In this document: positions 21,837 to 32,779 of the stretch, piece by piece
How the letters are laid out: every line of letters begins with the position of its first letter
Numbering within the stretch: position 1 is the first letter of the stretch
From: Davidsoniella eucalypti
Taxonomy: Eukaryota; Ascomycota; Sordariomycetes; Microascales; Ceratocystidaceae
DNA length: 43,104 nucleotides
NCBI GenBank assembly: GCA_004009845.1
Contig: RMBW01000165.1
Coordinates: 1-43,104, forward strand
Direction: 5' to 3'
Translations under genes and position numbers: made by a program
Notes under the pieces: model-generated
Seen by the model: only the letters and a program-made list of their open reading frames with translations
Told to the model about the DNA's origin: nothing
Database searches by the model: none

Positions 21837-23526
21837 AGTTCGGTCATGATTTCAAAGAAGCCCTGCAGCGCGAAGGTAAGTGATTGCCACTCAGTATGAT
21901 TGTCATTCCGTAGTCTGTGCCCTGCCCTCCTTGGCGAAACTACGCTTGTTTGTCTGTCTTGGATCAACGCCAACGTTGTCATCGGCTCAGACATGATGAT
22001 CCTTTTCTGCCATGTGATCTGCAGACCTGCAGACGTTGCATGCGCCGGTTGGCATTGTCGAACTCTATCTTACCCGCCTACCATCCATTACTATATGACA
22101 CTGATATATAGTGGGCTAGAGCTAATCCCCAATTTTTCACTGCGCTTCTAGGCTTTCCACCGCATTGGGTTGAACACGCAATCCCGTACAGTCAGCTCAA
22201 AAAATGCCTTAAGAAAATCATCAATGAGTTGCGTGATCTAGGCCTTGATCCTGATACTGTGCAGGAGCTGGTGTCATCTTCTGCCACGTCAGATGTGAAG
22301 CTGAAGTATTATCTCGAAGAAGGTATGGGTTCAAGCTATAGTAACACTCTATATGCTGTATGCCATTGCTGACACTGGAAATAGAGTCCGAAATACATGC
22401 TCTGAAGCCGAAGCTCAACATCTTGGTCCGCGTCCAAGACGGTACGCCTGTCGACGCAACTTTGACTTCTGCGTCTCGAAAAGTCATCCAGCGTGTCATC
22501 GAGAAACAGCAAGGTGTCTCCAACTCCGATGCCGAATCGTCTAGATCCTCTTCACCCTCGAGGAGCGACGATGAGAGCAAGCATGACTCCTCGAACAAGA
22601 GCACCATCTCTCAAGACAGAAGCGAGTCTAGCCCGGATGTCATCCAAGTTCCTCTACGCTTTGATGCACAGTTCTTTGCAATGCTCCAGAAGGACGTGAG
22701 CGGTCTAGAGAAAATCCAAGCCAAGGAAGAGAAGGCCCTATCCATCGAGATAGATTCGCTGAAAGATATCGTGGCTATGGTTTCGCGCCCCTCGCGATTC
22801 TCCCGGACAGACGTCAATAAATGGCGCCAGGTCTTCCAACTATATCTCGAAGCCGAGGTCTTCTTCTCTACTCGTGAAACATCTCGCGGCACAAGAAAGA
22901 GCTCGGAAGCTCTTCAGAAACTCCAATGGTTCCAAAACGAGGCGAAGAAGCAGCAGCTCGAAAGCAGTTTCACGAGACCCCAGAGCCGCGAGGCCTTTGG
23001 GCGTTTTATGCAGCTCAACGCCACTATACTCAAGAACCTTCAGTTCCAAGAGATCAACCGTATGGCTATCACTAAAATTCTGAAGAAGTTTGACAAGCGC
23101 ACTTCCTTTGGTATATCAAAGGTGTTCCCTCAATCTATCGATTCTACACGCATCATGTCTGGCTCTATTGCCAGGGACATGTGTGCTGCCATCTCGGCCC
23201 AGATAGTCTCACTTGTACCACAGATAGACGACTATCTATGCCCAGTCTGCTTTGCAATCACGTGGCGTGCCGTACGTCTCTCTTGTAGCCACGTATATTG
23301 CATCCGCTGTGTGGTCAAAATGCAGAAGCGTCATGACTCTTGTCCATTATGTCGGGCCGACACTGTTGATTCAGCGTCGTGCGACAACCTGGATACTGAT
23401 CTTGAAAGGTTCCTGAAGAAGAACTTTAGAAAAGAAATCAAGGAAAAGGCGGTATCAGATGACCAGGAAGCAGGAATGGAGCTCTACGGCCCCAACTACA
23501 AGCGAATATCCTGCATAGTCATGTAA
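21833..23526 (+). CDS. SPX and RING finger protein, probable E3 ubiquitin ligase
   Basis: Three exons: 21833-21875, 22152-22322, 22385-23526, giving 451 residues. The start MKFGHDFKEALQREGFP is the classic SPX N-terminus. The SPX region (to about 255) includes a lysine cluster (YSQLKKCLKKI) of the kind that binds inositol pyrophosphates, interrupted by a Ser-rich acidic stretch (about 120-150). The C3HC4 RING (from Cys357: CPVC...CSHVYCIRC...CPLC) predicts ubiquitin ligase activity. The last four residues, CIVM, form a CaaX-like prenylation motif. Introns are 276 and 62 bp. The family likely links phosphate status to protein degradation; the substrate is unknown. Convergent with cystathionine gamma-synthase. 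Confidence 0.92.
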
Positions 23527-23797
23527 CTGCAGCTTATGCATTCCTGTCTTGTCTTTCTTTTTTTGTTCACTTCATACACAATTCACTACACATAATGATA
23601 CCCAGTGCCGCCTTATTTCTCATACACAACTACAAAAACGCTGTACTATCCCTAGCATGCTTAATATATCTTTTCCAACATGAAATATTTTATTGAAATG
23701 CATCTTCCTTCAATGTAAGATGAGTTATAACTTGATAGTTCGAAATATACATAAATCGACACAATGTTGAATGGACGTGAAATGTGATTTGTTTTCT

Positions 23798-25784
23798 TTA
23801 GTCCTGAGCTGCAATATCAAGCGCTTCCTGGAACACACGCACTAATTCTTCGGTTTCCTCGAGACCAACACTGACACGGATAAGATCAGGGTCAACTCCA
23901 TAGCCAGAGGCCCAATCTAACTCTTGGTAGTGGGCTAGCAGAGCATATGGCGAGGTCAATGTGAAGTTGGTGCCTAGACTAGGCCCCTTTGCGGTGTTGA
24001 GATGGTCGTAAAACTTCATGGCTTTGGTTCTGTCGTAGAATACTAGCGATAGCAAACTGCCATAGCCTCCGCCAGGAAGACGGCAGACTTCGTAGTTGTC
24101 CTTGGACTCGTTGTACTTGGGGTAGAAAACGTCCTTTATGAGTAGATTCTTGCGGAGAACATTGTATATCGCAACAGAGTTGACGTTGGTTCTGTCAATG
24201 CGGGAGCGGTAGTCTCTGCTGTTGCGTTCCATGAAGATGATATCTTCAGGCCAGTATGTATCTTCGAACTGCGAGTCTATGGTAGTCTTGATTGTGTTAT
24301 ACAGAGGTGAGTTGGGGTTCAAGATAGCACTACCACCCATGACGTTGGACTCGCCAGAGAAAATCTTGGTTAGACTGCTGACGACAACATCTGCAAACTT
24401 GAGTACGTCCATGTTGGCAAAGGTGCCGATAGTTTCATCGATGACAATGGCAAACCTGTATTGGTCTGCCAGAGACCGAATTCTTTTGAGATCGGGGCAG
24501 GTGAGCAGAGGATTACCAGGGAACTCGCAGAACAGAGCCAAGAACTTCTCCCCACCTTCCAAGCGGCGTTGAAGATCATCCAGTTCGTCATCGGAAGCAT
24601 GGCCGTAGAATTGGCACCCAGGACCAAACTTCTGTAGAATCTTTAAGGTATCGACGTAGGGGAAGCCTAGGTTGACGCTTTTGAGGGGGCCGACGGCGGC
24701 AAGAAGAGCCCGATGGATGTTGTATATGGCGTTCATACCACAGGGAAACAGATATACGTCGTTCTCGTGAAGGTTCTTAACACCACGGATATTGTCGTGC
24801 ACAAGACCAGGCTCAGAAGAAGCAACTTCGGAAGCAGCACCGGCAATACGCCGACGAATGGCAGAACGAGCACGCGGCACCATGGACAGGTCTAGATTAC
24901 GGCCAAAACGCTCCTCGAGAAAGTGGAAGCTTTCAACGGCCTGGTCGCTCTCGTCAACGGGGGATTTAGGGGAGGAGTTTCCGGAGATGGGAGATTTGGG
25001 ACCCGTGTGGTCAACAGAAGCCTGGCGTCTCTGGTAGCGTCTAGGACCGCGGCATGAAACGGGAGTAGCTTGAGCCGAAGCTGGGCCTTGGACGACTGTC
25101 GAAGTAGCTGTAGTAGTAGCAGGCGAAACAATGGAGGCAGAAGCAGAAACAGAGCAAGCAGTCTCGAGGAGACCTTCTTTGAGCAAGGCATGAGAGAAAT
25201 CAGCACGACGGCTTGAAATACCATCTCCGGAGTGCTGCCAATACTGCTTGGCAAAAGGCCAGACCTCCTGGTCCATGATGACAGCCGAGATGGCTGGATT
25301 GAGGCGTGCTAAAGACGGAGATACAGACTTGATGTCGACAATCAAGTCGACTATGTACAGAGAAGACGAACTAAAAGGCGCAGGGCTGATGCCGTTCACA
25401 AACTCCAGGCATCGTTGAGCGGCCGCGTGCTTGGGAAACAGCATGGCTGTTTGGCCGGCCGAGCCATACTGCTTGACAATGTCCTCTGCCAAGGCAGCAA
25501 TGCTCTTATGGATGAAGAATCTGGACGACCTGGTTAGTTTTATGAAGACGTCCTTGTTTGAAAAGACTCAAATACACACCGGGGATAGCCGGTGTTCATC
25601 TTGGAAACAACCCAGCTTTGGCCCTCCTCATAGCCGACATTGGATGCCCACGTTGGCAGTGACACACTCACGGCCTAACAGCATACAATATTAGATTAGC
25701 AATGATGTTAAGGAGAGCGAATTCACCCGAGTTACTCACATGTTTAGTGTCAGGAATAGGCGCACCTAGATCAAAGGTCGGCAT
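23798..25784 (-). CDS. Cystathionine gamma-synthase-like PLP enzyme (fungal type)
   Basis: Three exons: 25784-25740, 25674-25580, 25520-23798, giving 620 residues. It belongs to the Cys/Met metabolism PLP family (Str2/met-7 type), which joins an activated homoserine ester with cysteine in transsulfuration. The N-terminus has the fungal HAVSVSLPTWASNVGYEEG block and YPRFFIHKSIAALAED; the introns (65 and 59 bp) lie within it. A low-complexity Ser/Thr/Ala/Pro insert (about 140-215) precedes the PLP fold. The predicted Schiff-base lysine is Lys432 in SSLTKIFSGESNVMGG; upstream VIDETIG matches the PLP-binding aspartate region. The C-terminal GYGSLLS and VSVGLEETEEL blocks are typical. For intron 2, two acceptors lie 9 bp apart; the downstream one restores the conserved YPRFFIH. 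Length fits fungal homologues, longer than bacterial MetB. Confidence 0.92.
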
Positions 25785-26697
25785 GGTGAAAGAATACTGA
25801 TAGCAAGCAGAATTTAAAATGGCCTACTGTGAAGTTGGTGATGTTAGTAGTTAACAGATGCCGCTGTTGTTGTTGTTTTCGAAAAAAACAAGCTCGAAAC
25901 TCAACTCAAATGAAAGCACGCCTAGCCTTCTAGCAGATTGTGGATCTTAATAATAATAATAATAATAATGACAGGAGGACCCGAGGGACGTCCAGTAAGC
26001 CAGTTTCTAAGCTCTGTAGCTCAGTAGGAAGATTGCAGTTTAATTCTCTGATTTGAAGACTCACACTCAAATGACACTTAAAGTGCCTTCTTTGCTAGCC
26101 TGTACTGTTTACTTTTTCGACAAGGCCTTGTTGCATGCTGTGCTTGAGAGCCTTGGTGGCGAACAGTAATAGTCAAGCTATAGCGGTGCTAATACTAATC
26201 TGTCGAGCACCGAAGATCGGGGTGGGGCACTCTGTGTGATTAAAGCCCCTAGCATCGAAAACGTCTTAAAGGTGCCATAAAACAAGGACGGCTTGGTAGA
26301 TAATTGTCACGATACTTTTTTATAAAGTGTCATTTCTATACTATTATAAATGTATATTCAAGTGGTAGCACAGTTTTTCTACGTGGAAATTACTACTGAA
26401 ATATGGTTGAATGAAGAATAGCAACTGGTATTTGGTAGTTTCTATGTTAAGACTCCTCGGGGATACTACCCCATATAAATATATATGTATAATATGATAG
26501 TTCATTGACTATGCATGAGACTAGTAGTTACTAACAGAACACGACGTTTAAAATGCAACCATGAAGTTAGGGTGTGACAACCCAAACGGAACCAAACTTG
26601 ATAAACAAACAAACTCCAACAAAAACCGAAAAATCGAAAAAAATATCATTGACAAATAATGTTCGTATGCCGGACAGACAATAAGTTATAGCGGTGT
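25785..26697. other. Spacer upstream of cystathionine gamma-synthase
   Basis: Just upstream of the start codon the minus strand reads TACTAAC...CACAG, resembling the 3' end of an intron, so a 5'-UTR intron is possible. An AAT/TAA triplet run lies at 25948-25969. Two hairpins at about 26183-26251 and a tRNA-like A box at about 26017 are treated in the findings. No protein gene seen. Confidence 0.4.
25948..25969. repeat. (TAA)n microsatellite
   Basis: About seven uninterrupted TAA triplets upstream of cystathionine gamma-synthase. Confidence 0.9.
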
Positions 26698-29349
26698 CTA
26701 CCGGCCAACCTGGCTGATGCTATCGAAAGGCGAGACGGTCTCTGTGTCGGACATGTGGAAGTCGCTAGGCGGCGGGCGAGAGGTAAGTTTGCTGCTCATG
26801 GACGTCGCCGAGGGAGCAACACTGGGAGTTCTGCTGGAGTATCGCTTTGAGGACCCGCTCGACGATCTGCTGTTGCCTTTGCGCATAGGGACATTGGTAG
26901 TCTTTCCAGCCCGAGGCGGGCCGTGGCGCCGTGAGCGCGATGAGTTGCTTTCTGTCCCGGAGTTGGCATCACAGTCTTCGTCGATCAGAGTGCGCCAATC
27001 AGTTGGGCCGGCATCGATGTGAATACCGCCGTTACCAAAGTTTCCAGATTGGCCTCTGGAGTCTCCGCCAAATCTGGCATCGTCGGCAACGACAGTCACG
27101 AAGTCATCAGGGACTTCGATACCAGTCATCAGAGGACGATTGCCCTCCTCAATAACGGTTACAAAGTCATCAACAAAGCCGCCTTTGTTGTATGCGGGGG
27201 TGGCTTTAGCACCACGATCGTCCCATCTGTCAGTCGACCGGCCAGATCCATATCGCTGACTAGCATCTGCAACAGTCTCGAAGTCGTCGCCTCGGTGCTT
27301 GGACTTGGAGTAGCTAGCAGCGGCGGCCATCTTCTCATAGTCTGGGACACCATTACCTCTGCCGTATTTCTGAGAGGCATCGGCCACGGTCTCAAAGTCA
27401 TCATCGCGGTTCTTGCTCTTAGAGCTAGGATAGCTGGCTGCAGCGGCCATCTTCTCATAGTCTGGAACGCCGTTACCTCTGCCATACTTTTGAGATGCAT
27501 CGGCTACCGTCTCGAAGTCATCATCCCGATGCTTGGACTTGCTGTAGCCGGCAGCGGTAGCTATCTTCTCATAATCCGGGACGCCATTGCCTCTACCATA
27601 CTTTTGGGAGGCATCTGCAACAGTTTCGAAGTCGTCGTCCCGGTGTTTGGACTTGGAGTAGCCAGCGGCGGCCATCTTCTCGTAGTCTGGGACTCCATTA
27701 CCTCTGCCGTATTTCTGAGAGGCATCGGCCACGGTCTCAAAGTCATCATCGCGATTCTTAGACCTAGAGCTGACATGTGCGGCTGGAGTAGGCGCCATAC
27801 CATATTCTGGTATACCGCAATAGCCTTGGACTGGGCCAAACTTTTGGCCGCCGCCATACTTGTGAGAGGCATCGGCCACAGTCTCAAAATCATCGTCGTA
27901 AGCCTTGGGATTAGTCTTGTAGCCCTGAGACCGGCGCTGGAAATCATTTGAAGGTTGGCCTCTGCCGCTGCTACCAACGCCATACTTCTGGCTAGCATCG
28001 GCAACTGTGCAAAAGTCGTCATCATCTGCGCGTGCTGAACGGCCGGCAGCCATCTTTCCATAATCTGGCAAACCACTAAAATTTTTGAGACCGGTATACT
28101 TTTGTGAGGCATCGGCCACTGTGCAAAAGTCATCGGCAACCCCCACGTTCTTCTTGGATGAAGACATCAAATTGTGGAAGTCTGCAGCCGTTTGAGTTCG
28201 CTGGGTACCATACTTTTGGCTGGCATCAGCAACAGTTTGGAAATCACTAGCTCCGGATGAGTTAGGAGCAGCGCAGGAGCTTTTGTGACCACCGATAGAA
28301 AAGGGATTTTGTGCTGCGTCAGTGATCATAAGAGGCTTGCGTGAAGTTGATGCCTCGCTGTGGGTGCGAGTGCGACTGAAGACCGTGCTAGGAGCTTTGA
28401 CATAACGAAGAGTGTAGTCCGCGTCATCACGGGACCGAGATGCGGACGGACCGTACTTGCTCTTGGTAGTTGACGAAGACTTGGGCTGCGTAGAATGCAC
28501 CTTTGTTGAAGATGACCGTTGGAGCTTTTTCGGGGGAGCTGTGGACTGAGAAACACCGGGAATGGGGTCTTCAAGCTTCTTTTCCTTGGATTTGGATTGT
28601 TCTTTGGCGTTGTTCATCATGCTGAAGGCAAGAGCAGCGCCGGCAGCAACGCCGACAATACCGAACATGGCGGCACCGGCACTGCTGAGAAGAGTAGGAC
28701 CATCACCCTCGATAGGAGATTTGTGGGTGTTGGATTTGTGTGAGCCGCTTGATCTGGGGACGGCGGTAGCATCTGGGTGGCGACGGTCAGATCTACCGGA
28801 GCTAGAGCCCACAGCCGACTTGGCGACATCCATATTCCAGTTCAGGATGCGAGAGTTTTGTGATTGGGAGGCATTGGGCTGGTAGACGACCTCTAGCTTG
28901 TTGCCATCCAGATCGGGGACTTGAGCCCGGGAGCGAGAGACAGTAGAGCCTGACATGGCTGAGCTACTATGCGCCTTGGCGGAACGCTCGTGGAATTCAG
29001 AGATGGCAGCTTCCGAGAGAGAAGCAATGACAAGATGGCTGTGGCTGATGGGGGCTCCTGGAGGAAGCTGGCGTAGTTCGATGAGGGGGGTGGATGCGAT
29101 ACCAAAGGAAACAGAGGGCCCTGTCGATACCGATAGCTTTGACGAGGATGAAGATTTCTTATCAGATTTCTTGTCAGACTTTGAGTGTGTCTTGGAGCTG
29201 CTTCTAGAGCTGACGCTACTCCTTGAGCTACTCCTTGAGTGCTTGTTGTTTGGAACAGAAGAGACGAACTTGAAGCCGAGGGGCTGTAGTACGTTGGCAT
29301 AAAACGAGGTAGCTGAGGGTAAGTTTGATACTTGGATTACGGGAATCAT
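26698..29349 (-). CDS. VOC-domain membrane-type protein with about 11 tandem DDF-x-TV repeats
   Basis: A single exon of 883 residues starting MIPVIQVSNLPSATSFYANV; the open frame runs 14 codons further up but without an ATG. The N-terminus (about 1-155) is a glyoxalase/VOC-like fold split by a Ser/Lys-rich insert (about 50-85), ending with PDLDGNKLEVVY. A small-residue hydrophobic stretch (226-245, AAMFGIVGVAAGAALAFSMM) could span or dip into a membrane. From about 367 to 765 come nine tandem units of 37-49 residues with core DDDFETVADASQKYG and often VPDYEKMAAA, plus two further DDFVTV copies and TDWRTL. Each core fits the [FWY]-x-x-[LIV] Atg8-interacting pattern with acids before it. The rest is Ser/Arg-rich and probably disordered. 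Metal ligands of a working glyoxalase were not identified. Function unknown. Confidence 0.88.
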   Translation of the reverse strand: MIPVIQVSNLPSATSFYANVLQPLGFKFVSSVPNNKHSRSSSRSSVSSRSSSKTHSKSDKKSDKKSSSSSKLSVSTGPSVSFGIASTPLIELRQLPPGAPISHSHLVIASLSEAAISEFHERSAKAHSSSAMSGSTVSRSRAQVPDLDGNKLEVVYQPNASQSQNSRILNWNMDVAKSAVGSSSGRSDRRHPDATAVPRSSGSHKSNTHKSPIEGDGPTLLSSAGAAMFGIVGVAAGAALAFSMMNNAKEQSKSKEKKLEDPIPGVSQSTAPPKKLQRSSSTKVHSTQPKSSSTTKSKYGPSASRSRDDADYTLRYVKAPSTVFSRTRTHSEASTSRKPLMITDAAQNPFSIGGHKSSCAAPNSSGASDFQTVADASQKYGTQRTQTAADFHNLMSSSKKNVGVADDFCTVADASQKYTGLKNFSGLPDYGKMAAGRSARADDDDFCTVADASQKYGVGSSGRGQPSNDFQRRSQGYKTNPKAYDDDFETVADASHKYGGGQKFGPVQGYCGIPEYGMAPTPAAHVSSRSKNRDDDFETVADASQKYGRGNGVPDYEKMAAAGYSKSKHRDDDFETVADASQKYGRGNGVPDYEKIATAAGYSKSKHRDDDFETVADASQKYGRGNGVPDYEKMAAAASYPSSKSKNRDDDFETVADASQKYGRGNGVPDYEKMAAAASYSKSKHRGDDFETVADASQRYGSGRSTDRWDDRGAKATPAYNKGGFVDDFVTVIEEGNRPLMTGIEVPDDFVTVVADDARFGGDSRGQSGNFGNGGIHIDAGPTDWRTLIDEDCDANSGTESNSSRSRRHGPPRAGKTTNVPMRKGNSRSSSGSSKRYSSRTPSVAPSATSMSSKLTSRPPPSDFHMSDTETVSPFDSISQVGR
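27255..28260 (-). repeat. In-frame coding tandem repeat array
   Basis: Nine units inside the VOC-domain gene, with the recurring GCATC(G/T)GC block at 27263, 27377, 27497, 27611, 27722, 27869, 27995, 28109 and 28223. Spacings are 114, 120, 114, 111, 147, 126, 114 and 114 bp, all multiples of three. The five units nearest 27263-27770 are nearly identical at both DNA and protein level, suggesting recent expansion or gene conversion; the others are older. Confidence 0.9.
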
Positions 29350-30979
29350 GGTGGGCGACAGACCGGCAGCTATATATCTATAGCTGCTCAACTAACAAGA
29401 CTACGGTGGACTTGGGATCTGAGCTGGCCTGATTTGGAATAGGATGAAGGGGGAGGGGCCCAATGGATGGAAGGGCGTTTAGCTTTGCAAGACGCAAGAT
29501 ACACCCCGCCAGTGTTTCTAGTAGAAGTGCAGTTGCGGACACTAGCAACGGACGATATTCAGGAATGAAAAGAAAAGCAATGCAAATGTAGACACAGACT
29601 CGCTAAAGAAAGCGGATGCAGCAGCAGAGGCGAGAGGAACAGAAAGAAGAAGAGAAAGGCAGACGAACAGCAGTGTATGTAGTTGTAGTAGATATTGTGA
29701 AATCTGGCTGCTACTGACCGTTAAGAGTAAAACCAGAAAAGGGGAGAGCTTGTCAAGTTGGTTAATGCTTCTGCTATAGAACGGCCAAAAGACTTGTTAG
29801 AACAATAATGGCAAGCTGTGTTAATAGTAACAGCGCTTAGTACTACCCTGTACTGAATAAGGGAAACAAGCTATTATTCTTCAGTAAAATACGAAGAGGG
29901 AACCTACAACTAAGATACTGGCAGCATTCAAAAAAGCAGGCGAAGTAGAAATGCACAGATCAACGTGGTCCATGCATGGAGCAGCAATTTAGGGCATCTA
30001 GCGTGGTTTATGGTTTATGGTTTATAGGGCCGGGATATGGCTGGGCTGTACGGATTATACTGTTGAGCCACTGTTCCATGCCGAGCTTTACTGGGCTGGT
30101 TTAGTGGGCGGTACGCTATATTCTTTTATTCGGTTCTATACTCTGTCTTTTTTTTAGCAGGATAATGTCTACTCAGCGGCTGCTCACACCACTACAATCG
30201 CTTGTATTAATTATAGTTGTACATAACTAGCTAGTTACATCTATATCTATAATCTATATCTAATACTACGATATTGTCATTGTGGCCATATCTAGTCCCA
30301 CAATGGCTGGCTACACGACGAAATCTGCCAATATTGAATGCAATGCATACAATGCACGTGTATTCATGGTACTTGAACGTCTAGACAAAGCTTTTCTGTC
30401 CATATTCCATGCAGGACTGGATGCCCCGGTGCTGCTAGAGAGAGTCTGGAATGTATAGCTAAAGACTCCGAGAATATCATCTGCTGGATTGGGTAGCTAG
30501 TAGCAGCATCTCAAGCTGGTGTGAAGATAGCTACAACTACATATACAACGAAACAAGGCGGACTAGCTAGTTTGATTCTTGCTGTTTGTCGGGGCGATCG
30601 CTATGTGACTTAAAAAAGAAACCAGACCTTCTGTCCGTGGGTTCTCTAGAGCTCTCGTGTCCTATCATTGGGCCACCTAACTAGCCCGTCCGTCTATCAA
30701 GGCCAGCGGGCCGTAGATCCCGGGCAAACCCAGGGCGAGTAAAAAGACAATGCTATGCTTACTTTCTTAGCTGTACTAGCTAGCTGGTGTCGAAAGCAGT
30801 CCAAATAGGCTTTCTTTCCTAGCTCTCTGTCGACAGCCACCGGAGAAGGGTGATATGACGAGGCGTTCGCTTACATACACCTATGTAGCCCTCCAACAGG
30901 CGATGGAAGGTGTGATAGTGATGGGCCGCTATACTTACAAATATACTTGGACCGACCACACCACCGTTGTATGTAAACG

Positions 30980-30991
30980 CCCCCCCCCCCC
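30980..30991 (+). repeat. C12 homopolymer
   Basis: Twelve consecutive C between two diverged copies of a TACAAAT...CCGACCAC sequence. Length should be treated with caution, because homopolymers are error-prone in sequencing. Confidence 0.85.
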
Positions 30992-32399
30992 TACAAATTG
31001 GGCCGACCACGTTAGGCCGACGACATAACCCCGTGTTCCGTTCCTCAACTACCTCGTACTTAGCCTAACGGACACTACGCAACCAAAAGTTACCTATCAT
31101 GCACATGCTTTTTCCACAGTCCAGACCTCATCCGAAGAGGTGCCTGATTGGCTTTGCTCAGCCGGTTCAGTTTCGTTTGGTTGCGGCGTGTTGGCTGCCA
31201 GCAAGCGAGGCCGTGGCGGAAAGCGCCTGAGAAAAGGTCAGCTATCATCATTTTGGCTGCTGTATAAACACATGGTACAAGGCTCGCCGTGTCTACATGG
31301 CCAGAATTTCATCATATATCGTCAGTCCATCTCTGAGGGTGTGCAATGTAGTAATGCATACATATACATGTAGGTACCATATTTGGGGCAAGGAGGTCAT
31401 AGGCTAGAGAGATACAGTCACGATGTCGATAAACTACAGCCAGTCTCCGAAATGCAAGAAGCAACCATATCAGATGACTGCCCCGTGGTTATCGAGTGTC
31501 TGGGTGCTCGTATCGACAGCTTTGGTTGTTCACATATAGATATTTGTAAGCGAAGCGGGCTCATAAAATAGTCGATATCCATCCATTCATGTTGGTTTGT
31601 GAACATCTATGCACGTCAAGACGACATAAGGCGATACTTTCGGCAATAGTATAGTAGCAGTATTAATACCAGTATAGTGATGCTAGCAATGCTGGTAGTA
31701 TAAGTATGCATTAGGGCGGCTACTAGTTAGTTGAATGGCATTGTTGCTACCCTCGTCGGCACACTATAATGTAACGGGTCTCTTTGTAGTCGCCTATTGG
31801 GCCCCTAATCCATGTAGGTTTTCTGTATCTGTACTATCTGTACTATGCCCCTTGTCGTAAATGCTTAGATCGTACATATAGTAGAGTTGTATGTATGAAT
31901 ATTGGGCCGCGATGTGTTGGCAGCTTCCTTTGGTGTGTTAATGCTTGCTAATACAACTACATTATGTACATACACAGTACAAAGCAATGATAGGTACATA
32001 TGTAGCCAAAAGGCTGGAAGTATGTATATATTGACCCATCTCTATGAGATTATAGACAAAACTAGGCATTGTGTATATATCTGATATTCAGCAGCCGGCT
32101 GTTAGAGCTTCTTAGCCTGCTGTTTTCATTCTTGCTTTCATCAATATGAATAGTAAAGAGCAATGTCTCGACGATGGCAAAATACCCGAGAACTCTCAAC
32201 GCAAAGAATCTGTGTTGGTTTTGTTCAGCCCACCTCACATAGAGAGTCCCCAAGGATACTTCGGATCGCAACCCTCCCCCGCCTGCTTGCATATTGGCGA
32301 AAAAAACCATGCCTCTAGTTGTATATCCAAGCTAGGAGATGCTACAGCTACGAGTTACAGTCGAGACCACTGAAGCGTGCGTGCTATAGCTGCTGCGGT

Positions 32400-32429
32400 G
32401 ATAGCAATAGCGATAGCAATAGCGATAGC
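32400..32429. repeat. GATAGCAATAGC short tandem repeat
   Basis: About two and a half 12-bp units of GATAGCAATAGC in the gene-poor region. Confidence 0.7.
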
Positions 32430-32704
32430 CAGGACGAAGGAGACTAACATAGACGAAGTGGTAGCCAATACTTACTAACTCTCTAGCTTGCTTACTCTAG
32501 AATCTGGTGACCACCCCGTTTAGTAGCGAGATTAGAACGGCAAAACAGAGCATGAAAGGCTGGAATATCGGCTGGTAGATATTTTGTAGACTTCTTAGTG
32601 CCTCAGCATAAGCTACATAGCTTTCGTGGTTAGCGTTGCTGACATGGCCGCTGGGGCTGTAAATAGAACTAACTGGACGGCATCGGTAAACCAGGTTGTG
32701 CCTA

Positions 32705-32779
32705 GTTGGTTTTCTTACCTAATTCTCTTACCTAGTGCGCTGGCTGGCTAGGCGAGACGCCCTAGCCAGCCTAACCAAC
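32705..32779. repeat. Nested inverted repeat / strong hairpin
   Basis: Inner arms GGCTGGCTAGG (32742-32752) and CCTAGCCAGCC (32761-32771) are perfectly complementary across an 8-nt loop. Outer arms GTTGGTT (32705-32711) and AACCAAC (32773-32779) also pair. On RNA this makes an 11-bp GC-rich stem topped by CGAGACGC, with an asymmetric 30-nt bulge on the 5' side. Confidence 0.8.

Noticed and set aside
26012..26050. tRNA-like sequence (TAGCTCAGTAGG A box followed by GTTTAATTC)
   Set aside because: The A box is good, but the B-box-like part is only about 8 nt further on and no cloverleaf forms. At most it is a fossil.
27019..27951. 310-codon open frame on the plus strand
   Set aside because: It lies wholly antisense to the VOC-domain repeat array. 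The repeated in-phase codons keep the opposite frame open; its translation mirrors the repeats and has no domain.
30090..30160. Possible Pol III gene (TGGTTTAGTGGG A box, weak B box, T8 run)
   Set aside because: The D and T stems do not pair, and the B box matches only partly.
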